Below are positions 18,984 to 27,767 of a DNA stretch of 62,131 nucleotides, in pieces. The stretch spans positions 1-62,131 of the forward strand of contig NZ_RPOH01000061.1 in assembly GCF_003818135.1 (NCBI RefSeq), in the 5' to 3' direction. Below the pieces are notes generated by a model. The model did no database searches. It had not been told where the DNA came from and saw nothing but the letters and a program-made list of their open reading frames with translations. Position 1 is the first letter of the stretch, and the number at the start of each line of letters is the position of its first letter. The stretch is from Buttiauxella warmboldiae. Its GTDB lineage: Bacteria > Pseudomonadota > Gammaproteobacteria > Enterobacterales > Enterobacteriaceae. The position numbers were made by a program, and so were the translations under genes.

Positions 18984-20177
18984 ATGACTATCAATAACGT
19001 CTCACGCAAAACGGCGTGGTTACGCGTCGTTACGCTCGCGGTTGCCGCTTTTATTTTTAATACCACCGAATTTGTCCCGGTAGGTTTACTTTCTGATATC
19101 GCCAACAGCTTTGGAATGCAAACCGCAGAAGTAGGCATCATGCTGACCATTTACGCCTGGGTAGTGGCGCTGATGTCATTGCCGTTTATGTTGTTAACCA
19201 GCCAGGTTGAGCGTAAGCGGCTATTAATCTGCATTTTCACCCTGTTTATCGCAAGTCATGTGCTTTCGTTCGTCGCCTGGAATTTCACCGTGCTGGTGAT
19301 AAGCCGCATCGGTATCGCCTTTGCGCACGCCATCTTCTGGTCGATTACCGCTTCGCTGGCGATTCGTATGGCTCCGGCGGGTAAAAAGGCCCAGGCGCTG
19401 AGTCTGATAGCCACAGGGACGGCGCTGGCGATGGTGTTAGGTTTGCCGCTGGGGCGCGTGGTTGGACAGTATTTTGGCTGGCGCACTACCTTCTTCGCCA
19501 TCGGCATTATCGCAGCGCTGACGCTGTTGTGCGTCATCAAACTGCTGCCCAAATTACCCAGCGAACATTCAGGTTCGCTGAAAAGTTTGCCGTTGCTGTT
19601 CAAACGCCCGGCGCTGGTCAGCCTGTATGCCCTGGTCGCCATTGTTGTCACCGCACATTACACCGCCTACAGCTATATTGAACCTTTTGTGCAACACATT
19701 GCGGGCCTTAGCGCCAGTATGGCGACTTTCCTGCTGCTGGTGCTCGGCGGCGCGGGAATTATCGGCAGCCTAATGTTTGGCAAGCTGGGTAACCGCCACT
19801 CGTCAACCCTGGTCAGCGGCGCCATTGGTTTATTAGTGCTCAGCCTGGTATTGCTGCTCCCGGCGGCGCAAAGCGCCATGGATCTGACGATTTTAAGCCT
19901 GTTCTGGGGGATCGCGATCATGATTATTACGCTTGGAATACAGGTGAAGGTGCTGGCGCTGGCCCCTGACGCCACCGATGTGTCGATGGCGCTGTTCTCA
20001 GGCATTTTTAATCTTGGGATCGGTGCCGGTGCGCTGCTGGGAAACCAGGTAAGCCTGCATTTCTCTATGGCGAATATCGGGCTGGTAGGCGCCGTGCCGG
20101 CACTCTGCGCGCTGATCGGCTCAGTGCTGATTTTTCGCCGCTGGCCGGTCTCGCTTGAAGAACAGCACAGCCACTAA
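18984..20177 (+). CDS. sotB: Sugar efflux MFS transporter SotB
   Basis: A 397-residue, 12-helix MFS exporter matching E. coli SotB (YdeA) almost throughout ([49 protein letters not shown]). In E. coli it exports arabinose and related sugars or IPTG-like compounds and limits toxic accumulation. Position next to the mar locus is conserved. The Shine-Dalgarno sequence is weak. A hairpin terminator follows at 20184-20209. Confidence 0.95.
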   Translation: MTINNVSRKTAWLRVVTLAVAAFIFNTTEFVPVGLLSDIANSFGMQTAEVGIMLTIYAWVVALMSLPFMLLTSQVERKRLLICIFTLFIASHVLSFVAWNFTVLVISRIGIAFAHAIFWSITASLAIRMAPAGKKAQALSLIATGTALAMVLGLPLGRVVGQYFGWRTTFFAIGIIAALTLLCVIKLLPKLPSEHSGSLKSLPLLFKRPALVSLYALVAIVVTAHYTAYSYIEPFVQHIAGLSASMATFLLLVLGGAGIIGSLMFGKLGNRHSSTLVSGAIGLLVLSLVLLLPAAQSAMDLTILSLFWGIAIMIITLGIQVKVLALAPDATDVSMALFSGIFNLGIGAGALLGNQVSLHFSMANIGLVGAVPALCALIGSVLIFRRWPVSLEEQHSH

Positions 20178-20183
20178 AGAGCG

Positions 20184-20209
20184 AAGGGGCAAAACAATAT
20201 ACGCCCCTT
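20184..20209 (+). terminator. sotB terminator
   Basis: AAGGGGC (20184-20190), a 12-base loop, and GCCCCTT (20203-20209), followed by GTTCAAC. It begins 7 bases after the sotB stop. The overlap with the end of the marC-like scar on the other strand shows the deletion joined the two genes' tails. Confidence 0.6.
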
Positions 20210-20211
20210 GT

Positions 20212-20271
20212 TCAACTTACCGCGCCGGGAATCGAGTAATAAAGTCCAATAGCCTTCATCAATTCAATCAT
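20212..20271 (-). pseudogene. marC: marC 5-prime remnant (deletion scar)
   Basis: A 19-codon minus-strand frame, MIELMKAIGLYYSIPGAVS, lies exactly where marC starts in relatives, divergent from marRAB and convergent with sotB. Its first ten residues resemble the MarC start (E. coli [20 protein letters not shown], from memory); after KAIGL the match stops and the frame ends in the sotB terminator. A GGACAGGA-like ribosome-binding site is kept in front. I infer that the rest of marC (about 220 codons) was deleted. The short match means chance cannot be fully excluded. Confidence 0.6.
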
Positions 20272-20367
20272 CGCTCATCCTGTCCCCCCTTTTAGCGCTG
20301 CGAATATAGCAGTCAGGCTCCCCCATTGACGTTAGCGCAATGATATCAATGTTAAAAACTGAACCGT

Positions 20368-20387
20368 TTTAGCCATTCGTGGCATTG
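20368..20387 (+). promoter_or_regulatory. marbox of the marRAB promoter
   Basis: TTTAGCCATTCGTGGCATTG aligns with the E. coli marbox (as I recall it, ATTTAGCAAAACGTGGCATC), the binding site for MarA/SoxS/Rob, and lies 14 bases before the -35 element as in E. coli. Confidence 0.75.
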
Positions 20388-20400
20388 GCGATCCATCACG

Positions 20401-20429
20401 TTGACTTATGGTTGCCCGAGCAATAATAT
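20401..20429 (+). promoter_or_regulatory. marRAB promoter with MarR site I
   Basis: The -35 box TTGACT (20401-20406) and -10 box TAATAT (20424-20429) are 17 bases apart. The spacer holds TTGCCCGAGCAA (20412-20423), aligning with MarR operator site I of E. coli. Repression here is relieved by salicylate and other phenolics or copper-oxidised MarR. Confidence 0.85.
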
Positions 20430-20448
20430 CCTGCGTGATTAAATATAC

Positions 20449-20460
20449 TTGCCTGGGCAA
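20449..20460 (+). promoter_or_regulatory. MarR operator site II
   Basis: TTGCCTGGGCAA is a perfect MarR half-palindrome pair, 5 bases before the GTG start of marR, matching site II of E. coli marO. Confidence 0.85.
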
Positions 20461-20465
20461 CCATA

Positions 20466-20900
20466 GTGAAAAACTCAAACGATCTGTTTAACGAAATGAT
20501 CCCGCTCGGGCAGCTGATCTATATGGTTAACCAGTATAAGGAACGCCTGCTCAACGAAAACCTTTCGCCACTGGAGGTGACAGCGGCGCAGTTTAAAGTG
20601 CTCTGCACCATCTATCGCGAAAAGTGCATTACCCCTATGGAGCTAAAGAAATCGCTTTCTGTCGACCCCGGTGCGTTAACCCGCATGTTAGACCGCTTGC
20701 TGTGCAAAGGGTGGGTCGAGCGTTTGCCTAATCCCCATGACAAACGCGGGGTGCTGATCCGCCTCACTCCCGAGGGGAAAACGCTGTGTGAAAAATGCCG
20801 CACTCTTTTGGGGCAAACCCTGCATCAAGAACTGATAAAAAACCTGACAAACGATGAAGTCGAAACGCTTTATCAGCTGTTAACAAAGGTATTACCGTAA
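20466..20900 (+). CDS. marR: Multiple antibiotic resistance repressor MarR
   Basis: A 144-residue winged-helix repressor, the same length as E. coli MarR and similar throughout ([55 protein letters not shown]). It starts with GTG, as in E. coli, placed right after operator site II. It represses marRAB. The cysteine at E. coli position 80, the copper/disulfide sensor, is kept (DRLLCKGW). There is a 20-base gap to marA. Confidence 0.96.
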   Translation: MKNSNDLFNEMIPLGQLIYMVNQYKERLLNENLSPLEVTAAQFKVLCTIYREKCITPMELKKSLSVDPGALTRMLDRLLCKGWVERLPNPHDKRGVLIRLTPEGKTLCEKCRTLLGQTLHQELIKNLTNDEVETLYQLLTKVLP

Positions 20901-20920
20901 ACCTGATAAGAGGTGGAACA

Positions 20921-21295
20921 ATGTCCAGACGGAATAATGACTCGATAACGATTCAAAGCATATTGGACTGGATAGAAGAGAACCTGGAGAACCCTCTGTC
21001 GCTGGAGAAGGTTTCACAGCGTTCCGGCTACTCGAAGTGGCACCTGCAAAGGATGTTTAAAAAAGAGACCGGCCATTCATTAGGCCAGTACATTCGCCAT
21101 CGCAAACTGACCGAGATCGCCCTCAAGCTGAAAGAAAGCAATGAGCCGATCCTCTATTTAGCCGAGCGTTATGGGTTTGAGTCACAGCAGACGCTTACCC
21201 GCACGTTTAAAAATTACTTCTCTGTGCCTCCTCACCGCTATCGCGTGGCGTGTTCAGGCGGCGAAGGAAAGTATATTCACCCGCTAAATCATTAA
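20921..21295 (+). CDS. marA: Transcriptional activator MarA
   Basis: A 124-residue AraC/XylS-type activator with two helix-turn-helix units (about residues 30-52 and 79-102; [19 protein letters not shown] in the second). It is close to E. coli MarA (127-129 residues) with a diverged C-terminal tail ending HPLNH. It activates efflux (acrAB, tolC), reduces porin through micF, and its own operon through the marbox. AGAGGTGG lies before the ATG. Confidence 0.97.
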   Translation: MSRRNNDSITIQSILDWIEENLENPLSLEKVSQRSGYSKWHLQRMFKKETGHSLGQYIRHRKLTEIALKLKESNEPILYLAERYGFESQQTLTRTFKNYFSVPPHRYRVACSGGEGKYIHPLNH

Positions 21296-21346
21296 GAGAT
21301 TCACCAATGCTATGCAACCGTCTGTGACAACAGACATCGAGGATTT

Positions 21347-21562
21347 ATGAAAGGTTTTATCGGCGCGGCAAGTCTGCTATTGATTCTGGCTTCCGCTAAC
21401 GCTCTGGGCAAGCAACCCGGCGACTTTAACGCCGCCCGGAGCAATCATGGCGGCATGATGATCCCCTGCCCGGATAATCCTGCCGAAGGCGGCCCCCATC
21501 GCACTATTGGCGATAAGTCAGAGTTGCTGGGTACGCCTTATTACCATCAAAGCACGAACTGA
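21347..21562 (+). CDS. marB: MarB periplasmic protein
   Basis: A 71-residue protein with a signal peptide (MKGFIGAASLLLILASANALG) and a MarB-type end (GDKSELLGTPYYHQS; E. coli has GDKSDALGVPYYNQH). Otherwise it is divergent. MarB mildly lowers marA expression in E. coli by an unknown mechanism. It is the last gene of marRAB and starts 51 bases after marA. Confidence 0.85.
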   Translation: MKGFIGAASLLLILASANALGKQPGDFNAARSNHGGMMIPCPDNPAEGGPHRTIGDKSELLGTPYYHQSTN

Positions 21563-21599
21563 TGATATTCACGCTGGCGGGTATCGCTACCCGCCCGTA

Positions 21600-22493
21600 T
21601 TAACTGACTACCGCCCGCCTTAGCCGCAGACCAAAAACGTTAATCAACAACCCACCCATAATTAGCGCGGCGCCGGCTAACTGCGTGAAAGAGAGCGTTT
21701 CGCCCAGTAGCCATGCGGCACTTGCCATCCCTACCACCGGTACCAGTAACGATAACGGCGCAACACGCCAGGTTTCATAACGCCCCAGCAAACTACCCCA
21801 GATACCGTAACCGACAATCGTGGCCACAAACGCCAGATAGATGAGCGACAGAATAGTCGTCAGATCGATGGCGATCAGGCTTTGCCACATCAATGCCGGG
21901 CCATCAAGCAGAAAACTGGCGGCAAAAAACGGCAGCACCGGAATCAGTGCGCTCCACACCACCAGCGACATAATGGGTGGGCGGGCGGCAAGCTGCATGA
22001 TCTTTTTATTGAAGATATTGCCGCATGCCCAGCTTAACGCCGCCGCCAGCGTCAGCATAAAGCCCAGCAGCGCTACGTGTTGCCCGCCGAGGCTGCCTTC
22101 AATCAGCACCAGTACACCGCAAGCCGCAAGCAAAATCCCCGCCAGCTGCTTACCCTGCAGGTGCTCCTGTAAGGCCAGCGCGCCGAGAATTATCGTGAAA
22201 AATGCCTGAGCCTGCAGCACCAGCGAAGCAAGACCTGCGGGCATACCAAACTTAATCGCGCTAAACAGAAACGCAAACTGCCCAAAACTTATCGTCAGGC
22301 CGTAGGCGGCCAGCAGGCGAAAAGGAATTTTCGGGCGGGAAACAAACAGTAGCGCGGGAAAGGCGACCAGCAGAAAACGCAGCCCCGCCAGCAGCAGCGG
22401 CGGCATATTATGCAGCCCCATTTTGATAGCGACAAAGTTCAGCCCCCACACTACCACCACCAGCAGCGCCAGCAGTCCATCTTTACGCGTCAT
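21600..22493 (-). CDS. eamA: O-acetylserine/cysteine exporter EamA (YdeD)
   Basis: A 297-residue, ten-helix member of the EamA/DMT superfamily, with two repeated EamA domains. It closely follows E. coli EamA (GLNFVAIKMGLHNMPPLLLAGLRF, FGMPAGLASLVLQAQAFF, CGNIFNKKIM, GYGIWGSLLGRYETWRVAPLSLLVPVVGM). It exports O-acetylserine, cysteine and related pathway metabolites. It is convergent with marRAB, as in E. coli. Confidence 0.94.
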   Translation of the reverse strand: MTRKDGLLALLVVVVWGLNFVAIKMGLHNMPPLLLAGLRFLLVAFPALLFVSRPKIPFRLLAAYGLTISFGQFAFLFSAIKFGMPAGLASLVLQAQAFFTIILGALALQEHLQGKQLAGILLAACGVLVLIEGSLGGQHVALLGFMLTLAAALSWACGNIFNKKIMQLAARPPIMSLVVWSALIPVLPFFAASFLLDGPALMWQSLIAIDLTTILSLIYLAFVATIVGYGIWGSLLGRYETWRVAPLSLLVPVVGMASAAWLLGETLSFTQLAGAALIMGGLLINVFGLRLRRAVVS

Positions 22494-22680
22494 ACCCTGC
22501 CCCTGTTTATTGCATTTATGTTAAATATTAAGCTATGCCCGACGCATAAACTGGCACAGTTCGCCTGTTAGATCCGCTGACACAGAACGAAACTTAACAT
22601 ATTTGCAACCTATACTTTATTCAATCTTCGTGCTAAATCTGACGCTCTCAACAAATCCACTCTAAAAACAAAACGATAAC

Positions 22681-23886
22681 ATGGTTTCTTCGATCGGGCG
22701 TTTTTCTGGCAAGCAACTCTCCATCAGCGTTTTACTGCTCTCTTCCTTGCTCCTCACCGTCGGGCGTGGTTTGACGCTGCCGTTTATGACTATCTATCTC
22801 GCGCGGCAGTACGCAATGCCGCTAAAAGATATCGGCATCGCGTTGACTGTCGCCCTCACTGCCGGGGTGGTGTTTAGCCTGTGGTTTGGCATTCTGGCGG
22901 ATAAGTTCGACAAAAAGCTCTATATGCTGCTGTCGATAATTATCTTCCTCGCTGGTTTCGTGGCGATCCCGTTAGTTAATAGCGCCGTTCTGGTGGTGCT
23001 GTTTTATTCACTGATTAACTGCGCCTACTCGGTGTTTGCTACGGTGCTGAAGGGCTATTTTTCGGACGTGCTGGAAATTCACCAGAAGCCGAAAGTTTTC
23101 TCGCTCAACTATACCTGCGCCAATATCGGCTGGACGGTTGGCCCACCGATTGGCACGCTGGCGGTGCTCTACAGTACTAATCTGCCGTTCTGGTTATCCG
23201 GGCTGACGGCGATCGTTCCGTTTATCATGATCGCCCGCTACGTGCAGCGCGTACCGTTCAGCCTGGCGTATTCCGGCTCCGGTGTGGCGCTCTCCGGGCG
23301 CCAGATGTTCAAAGATAAGGCGCTGCTTTATTTCACGCTTTCATCCTTCCTTGGCTCGCTGGTGTTTGGCTCTTATGCTGCCTGTTTATCGCAGTATGCG
23401 CTGGCGATTTCGGATTCCGAACTAGCGCAAAAAGTGGTGGGCGTGGTACTGCCGGTAAACGCCATTGTGGTGGTGATGTTCCAGTATCTGGTCGGTAAAC
23501 GGATACGCCCGGATAACATCAAAAAGCTGATGGGCTACGGCACGCTGTTTTTTATCGCCGGGCTGGCGGGCTTTATGATTTCCGACAGCAATCTGTGGCT
23601 GTGGGGGATCTCCGCTGCGGTGTTCACCCTGGGTGAGCTTATTTTTGCGCCGGGTGAATATATGCTGGTGGATAACATTGCCCCCGCGGGGCTGAAGGCC
23701 AGCTATTTTTCTGCGCAACAGCTGGGCTGGCTAGGCGGCGCCTGCAACCCGCTGCTTACCGGCCTGATGTTGACCTGGTTCCCAGCGCATATGCTGTTTG
23801 TGGTGCTGATGCTGGCGATAGCGCTGGCCTATCTGATGATGGTAAAAGGGATGGCGGTGAAACCAGCGGATCGCGCCATCCTTTAA
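22681..23886 (+). CDS. ydeE: MFS transporter YdeE
   Basis: A 401-residue, 12-helix MFS transporter similar to E. coli YdeE (LLLTVGRGLTLPFMTIYLARQY, GILADKFDKKLYMLL, GELIFAPGEYMLVDNIAPAGLKASYFSAQQLGWLGG). YdeE has been linked to dipeptide export. The divergent arrangement with eamA is conserved. The start ATG has only a weak ribosome-binding site. Confidence 0.88.
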   Translation: MVSSIGRFSGKQLSISVLLLSSLLLTVGRGLTLPFMTIYLARQYAMPLKDIGIALTVALTAGVVFSLWFGILADKFDKKLYMLLSIIIFLAGFVAIPLVNSAVLVVLFYSLINCAYSVFATVLKGYFSDVLEIHQKPKVFSLNYTCANIGWTVGPPIGTLAVLYSTNLPFWLSGLTAIVPFIMIARYVQRVPFSLAYSGSGVALSGRQMFKDKALLYFTLSSFLGSLVFGSYAACLSQYALAISDSELAQKVVGVVLPVNAIVVVMFQYLVGKRIRPDNIKKLMGYGTLFFIAGLAGFMISDSNLWLWGISAAVFTLGELIFAPGEYMLVDNIAPAGLKASYFSAQQLGWLGGACNPLLTGLMLTWFPAHMLFVVLMLAIALAYLMMVKGMAVKPADRAIL

Positions 23887-23889
23887 ACC

Positions 23890-25062
23890 TCAGGACAAAT
23901 TTTTGCGATACTGAATAAAGCCAGGCTTGTCCGCTAACTTGTCGTATAACGCCTGGCCTGCCGCATTGGTTTCATGGGTATGCCAGTAAACCCGCCCGCA
24001 GCCTTGGGCCTGCGCATGTTGATAAACCGCTTCAATCAGTGCCCGCCCCACGCCTTTACCGCGAGTTTCCGGCGCGGTAAAGAGATCTTCCAGATAGCAG
24101 CGATCCTCCGCCGACCAGGTGCCCCGGTGGTAAACCATATGTACGATTCCAGTCATCTTACCCTGCTCGTCAAACGCCCCCAGCGCGAACATCGGCTCTG
24201 CCGCATCCAGCATCCGTTGCCAGGTTAGCCGTGTGACAACGTCACTAATCTGTGCCTGATAAAACGCCAGATAACCCTGCCATAGTTCTGACCACTGCGC
24301 ATAATCTTCCGCTTCCAGCGCCCGGACCTCAACTGCGCTCCGGGTAGCGCCCGGGCGCCGGCTCATCAGGCCTGCGCGAATCTGTGCTAATCCCTGCTTC
24401 TGCACGCCTTCCGGCATATTCTCCGCAGACAGCCAACGGACAAACGACTGCTGAATCAACGGCCATTCGCTATCAAGAATTGAGAACCATGCAGTATCGC
24501 GGGTGCGCTGTTTATAAACCACCGCCTGGCGAAATAGCCCTTCATAACGGAAGCCAAGGCGAACCGCCGCATGACGTGACGGGCCGTTTACGCTGTCGCA
24601 TTTCCACTCATAGCGACGATAGCCCAGCTCAAAGGCGTACTTCATCAGCAGATAGTGGGCTTCGGTCGCCTGCACCGTGCGCTGTAACAATGGGGTATAC
24701 ATCACATAACCCACTTCCACCACGCCGTTTGCCGGGTCGATACGCATTAGCGACAGAGTCCCCAGGGCATTGCCGCTGGCGCTATCAACAACCGCATAGT
24801 ACAGCGGATCGCCGCTCTGCGCGGCGTTTTCGATAAACTCCGCAAATTGTTGCGCGCAAGCAAAGGGGCCGACGGGCAGATAGGTCCAGCCGCGATCGCC
24901 TTCTGCCGTGTTCCAGGCGGCCCAAAGGGGATCTATATGAATGTGGCTCAGCGGTTCGAGGCGGCAAAAGCGCCCCTCCAGCACGATACGCTGCGGGCGT
25001 GGGCAAGGCTGCCAGTCGGGCAGCGCCTGACCCACGGGTTGTTGATGTTCATTGATAGTCAA
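23890..25062 (-). CDS. Tandem GNAT acetyltransferase (two-domain fusion)
   Basis: The protein (390 residues from TTG at 25062) has two GNAT domains. The first (about 1-220) is of the RimJ/RimL-like type found alone in other bacteria (GRFCRLEPLSHIHIDPLW, NALGTLSLMRIDPANGVVEVGYV, YRRYEWKCDSVNGPSRHAAVRLGF). The second (about 245-390) is a GCN5-type domain with acetyl-CoA loop TRGKGVGRALIEAVY and end AAGQALYDKLADKPGF. The frame is open to ATG 25125, but TTG 25062 has GAGG six bases upstream and gives the usual family start (NEHQQPVGQALPDW). Substrates are unknown. It lies just downstream of urtE, but its own promoter is likely. Confidence 0.82.
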   Translation of the reverse strand: MTINEHQQPVGQALPDWQPCPRPQRIVLEGRFCRLEPLSHIHIDPLWAAWNTAEGDRGWTYLPVGPFACAQQFAEFIENAAQSGDPLYYAVVDSASGNALGTLSLMRIDPANGVVEVGYVMYTPLLQRTVQATEAHYLLMKYAFELGYRRYEWKCDSVNGPSRHAAVRLGFRYEGLFRQAVVYKQRTRDTAWFSILDSEWPLIQQSFVRWLSAENMPEGVQKQGLAQIRAGLMSRRPGATRSAVEVRALEAEDYAQWSELWQGYLAFYQAQISDVVTRLTWQRMLDAAEPMFALGAFDEQGKMTGIVHMVYHRGTWSAEDRCYLEDLFTAPETRGKGVGRALIEAVYQHAQAQGCGRVYWHTHETNAAGQALYDKLADKPGFIQYRKNLS

Positions 25063-25148
25063 TTCAGGCCTCGGCAAAGAGTGACAAGTTCGTAGCCTGA
25101 ATATAAACAACTCATGGCCTGACAAAAAGAACCCGATGGCTTTTCGGC

Positions 25149-25847
25149 TTAAATCGCCACCAGCCTACGCACTCCTTCGCTCTCCATATTCGTTCCTGCG
25201 CCACGCTGAATAATCGTGCCGCGCGACATCACCAGGTAGTTGTCCGCAAGCTCAGCGGCAAAATCATAGAACTGCTCCACCAGCAAAATCGCCATATCCC
25301 CTTTGGCTGCAAGACGGCTAATTACCACGCCTATCTCCTTAATCACCGACGGCTGAATGCCTTCGGTCGGCTCATCCAGAATCAGCAGTTGCGGTTTACA
25401 GGCCAGCGCGCGGCCAATTGCCAGCTGCTGTTGTTGCCCGCCGGACAGATCGCCGCCGCGCCGCTGCTTCATCTCTTTAAGCACCGGGAAAAGCTGATAA
25501 ATCTCTTCCGGCACCGCCCTGGCGTCCCTTCCGGCAAAACGGGCAAGCCCCATCAGCAGGTTTTCTTCTACCGTCAGACGCGGAAAAATCTCGCGCCCCT
25601 GCGGCACATAGGCGATGCCAGCCTGCACCCGCTGGTGCGGTTTGCGGCTGGTGATATTGCTTTGCTGCCAGCTTACGCTGCCCGATTTGGCCGGGATCAG
25701 CCCCATCAGGCATTTCAGCAGCGTGCTTTTACCCACGCCGTTGCGCCCCAGCAGGCAGGTGACTTCGCCGATTCTGGCCTCAAAGGAGATACCGCGCAGA
25801 ATATGGCTACCGCCGTAATATTGGTTTAGCTCGTTGACTTGTAACAT
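25149..25847 (-). CDS. urtE: Urea ABC transporter ATPase UrtE
   Basis: A 232-residue ATPase of the LivF type. It has Walker A GRNGVGKST, Q-loop YVPQGREIFPRLTVEENLLMG, signature LSGGQQQQLAIGRAL, Walker B LLILDEPTEGIQPSV and H/E-like end VEQFYDFA, matching UrtE (usually 230-235 residues). ATG at 25847 is chosen since AGGGAG is 7 bases away, whereas the ATG at 25853 is too close. It ends the urt operon and starts 49 bases after urtD. It pairs with UrtD to power urea import. Confidence 0.93.
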   Translation of the reverse strand: MLQVNELNQYYGGSHILRGISFEARIGEVTCLLGRNGVGKSTLLKCLMGLIPAKSGSVSWQQSNITSRKPHQRVQAGIAYVPQGREIFPRLTVEENLLMGLARFAGRDARAVPEEIYQLFPVLKEMKQRRGGDLSGGQQQQLAIGRALACKPQLLILDEPTEGIQPSVIKEIGVVISRLAAKGDMAILLVEQFYDFAAELADNYLVMSRGTIIQRGAGTNMESEGVRRLVAI

Positions 25848-25896
25848 TTTCATCTCCCTTTCGAGGCAGGAAAGCCTGCCCTGTGCCACCACAACT

Positions 25897-26697
25897 TCAG
25901 CGCCCTAAATACACTTCAATCACCTGCTCATTGGCCTGCACTTCGCGCAGCGAGCCTTCCGCCAGCACCTGCCCCTGATGCAGCACCGTGACGCGATCGG
26001 CGATGGTTTCCACAAACCCCATATCGTGCTCCACCACCATCAACGAATGCTTACCGGCCAGACTGCGAAACAGCTCGGCGGTATACTCAGTTTCCGCATC
26101 GGTCATGCCGGCGGCGGGTTCATCCAGCAGTAGCAGGTGCGGTTCCTGTACCAGCAGCATACCGATCTCCAGAAACTGCTTTTGCCCGTGGGAAAGCAGC
26201 CCGGCTTTACGGTTGCGCTCGCCGCTTAACCGCAGCGTGACCAACATGTCATCAATACGGTCGCGCTGCTCTGAGCTGAGTGTTGCCCGCAGGCTCGCCC
26301 ACACCGACTTATCAGCTTTTTGCGCAATTTCCAGGTTTTCAAACACCGTCAGCGCCTCAAATACCGTCGGTTTCTGGAATTTCCGTCCGATGCCGTATCT
26401 TGCGATATCCGCCGGTTCTAACAGCAGTAAATCCGTCGACTGATCGTAAAACGCCCTGCCGCTCTGCGGCCTGGTTTTGCCGGTGATCACATCCATTAAG
26501 GTGGTTTTTCCCGCGCCGTTCGGGCCAATTACGCAGCGTAACTCCCCCACGCCAATATTCAGCGACAGATCGGTCAGCGCCTGAAAACCGTCAAAGCTGA
26601 CGTTAATTTTCTCCAGCATCAGCACCGGATCGGTGCGATCGCGAAAACGGTCGGCCTCATGCTGGCGGGTAAACAGCGGTTCGCCTGGTAGCATCAT
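25897..26697 (-). CDS. urtD: Urea ABC transporter ATPase UrtD
   Basis: A 266-residue LivG-type ATPase with Walker A GPNGAGKTT, signature variant LSHGQKQFLEIGM, Walker B LLLLDEPAAGMT and H-loop VVEHDMGFVE. The LSHGQ signature in place of LSGGQ is usual for UrtD and LivG. Start ATG 26697 overlaps the urtC stop (ATGA), implying translational coupling; ATG 26694 is an alternative. The N-terminal 25 residues are variable. Confidence 0.93.
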   Translation of the reverse strand: MMLPGEPLFTRQHEADRFRDRTDPVLMLEKINVSFDGFQALTDLSLNIGVGELRCVIGPNGAGKTTLMDVITGKTRPQSGRAFYDQSTDLLLLEPADIARYGIGRKFQKPTVFEALTVFENLEIAQKADKSVWASLRATLSSEQRDRIDDMLVTLRLSGERNRKAGLLSHGQKQFLEIGMLLVQEPHLLLLDEPAAGMTDAETEYTAELFRSLAGKHSLMVVEHDMGFVETIADRVTVLHQGQVLAEGSLREVQANEQVIEVYLGR

Positions 26698-27767
26698 TTT
26701 TCTCCCTTACGCAGCAGGCCAATCACCCCGCGCGGTAAAAACAGCGTGACGATGATAAAAATCAGCCCGAGGAAGAGCTGCCAGTACTCCGGCACCGCCA
26801 TAGTGAAGTAGCTTTTTGCGCCGTTAACCAGCCCTGCGCCAAGGATCGGGCCGATCAGCGTGCCACGCCCGCCCAGCGCCACCCAGATTGCCGCCTCAAT
26901 CGAGTTAGTCGGTGACATTTCTCCGGGGTTAATAATCCCCACCTGCGGCACATACAGCGCTCCCGCCAGCCCGCACAATACGGCGGATAACGTCCAGACC
27001 AGCAGTTTGAACCCCTTTGGATCGTAGCCGCAGAACACCAGCCGGTTTTCCGCATCGCGCACCGCCGTCAGCACGCGGCCAAACTTGCTGCGGGCCAGCG
27101 CGAAACCAAGGCCAAGCGAAACGATCAGCAGCAACACCGTGGCGATAAACAGCCCAATACGCGTGCCGGTCGCGGCGATCGGCATCCCCAGCAGCGTGGT
27201 AAAACCGGTAAAACCGTTGTTGCCGCCAAAACCCGTTTCATTACGAAAGAACAGCAGCATCCCGGCATAGGTCAGCGCCTGGGTCATAATTGAAAAATAG
27301 ACCCCTTTAATTTTTGAGCGGAAGGCAAAGAAGCCAAACAGCAGCGCCAGCAGCCCCGGCACCAGCACAATCAGCGCCAGCGCCCAGGCAAAATGCTGAG
27401 TGCCCCACCAGAACCACGGCAGGTGATCCCAGGAGAGAAACGACATAAACGCCGGCAGCCCGTCGCCTGCGGCCTGACGCATCAGGTACATCCCCATGGC
27501 ATAGCCGCCAAGGGCGAAGAAAATGCCGTGTCCCAGAGATAGCAGGCCGGCATAGCCCCATACTAAATCCAGCGCAATAGCAACAACCGCATAGCAAAGG
27601 ATCTTGCCGACCAGCGTCAGCGTGTAGGTAGAAAGGCTCAAGGGGTGGCTGGCCGGTAGCAGGGTTAAAAACGGCAACGTCAGCATCAGCACCACAAGAA
27701 GTAACCCCAGCGCGGCATAAAAACGTGGCGCTTTACGGGTTAAGGTTAACGTTAGCGGCTGGCTCAT
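26694..27767 (-). CDS. urtC: Urea ABC transporter permease UrtC
   Basis: A 357-residue, ten-helix LivM-type permease (DLVWGYAGLLSLGHGIFFALGGYAMGMYLM, GPILGAGLVNGAKSYF). UrtC-specific features include the insertion GDGLPAFMSFLSWDHLPWFW between early helices. It forms the membrane channel with UrtB. The ATG shares one base with the urtB stop codon. Confidence 0.93.
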   Translation of the reverse strand: MSQPLTLTLTRKAPRFYAALGLLLVVLMLTLPFLTLLPASHPLSLSTYTLTLVGKILCYAVVAIALDLVWGYAGLLSLGHGIFFALGGYAMGMYLMRQAAGDGLPAFMSFLSWDHLPWFWWGTQHFAWALALIVLVPGLLALLFGFFAFRSKIKGVYFSIMTQALTYAGMLLFFRNETGFGGNNGFTGFTTLLGMPIAATGTRIGLFIATVLLLIVSLGLGFALARSKFGRVLTAVRDAENRLVFCGYDPKGFKLLVWTLSAVLCGLAGALYVPQVGIINPGEMSPTNSIEAAIWVALGGRGTLIGPILGAGLVNGAKSYFTMAVPEYWQLFLGLIFIIVTLFLPRGVIGLLRKGEK

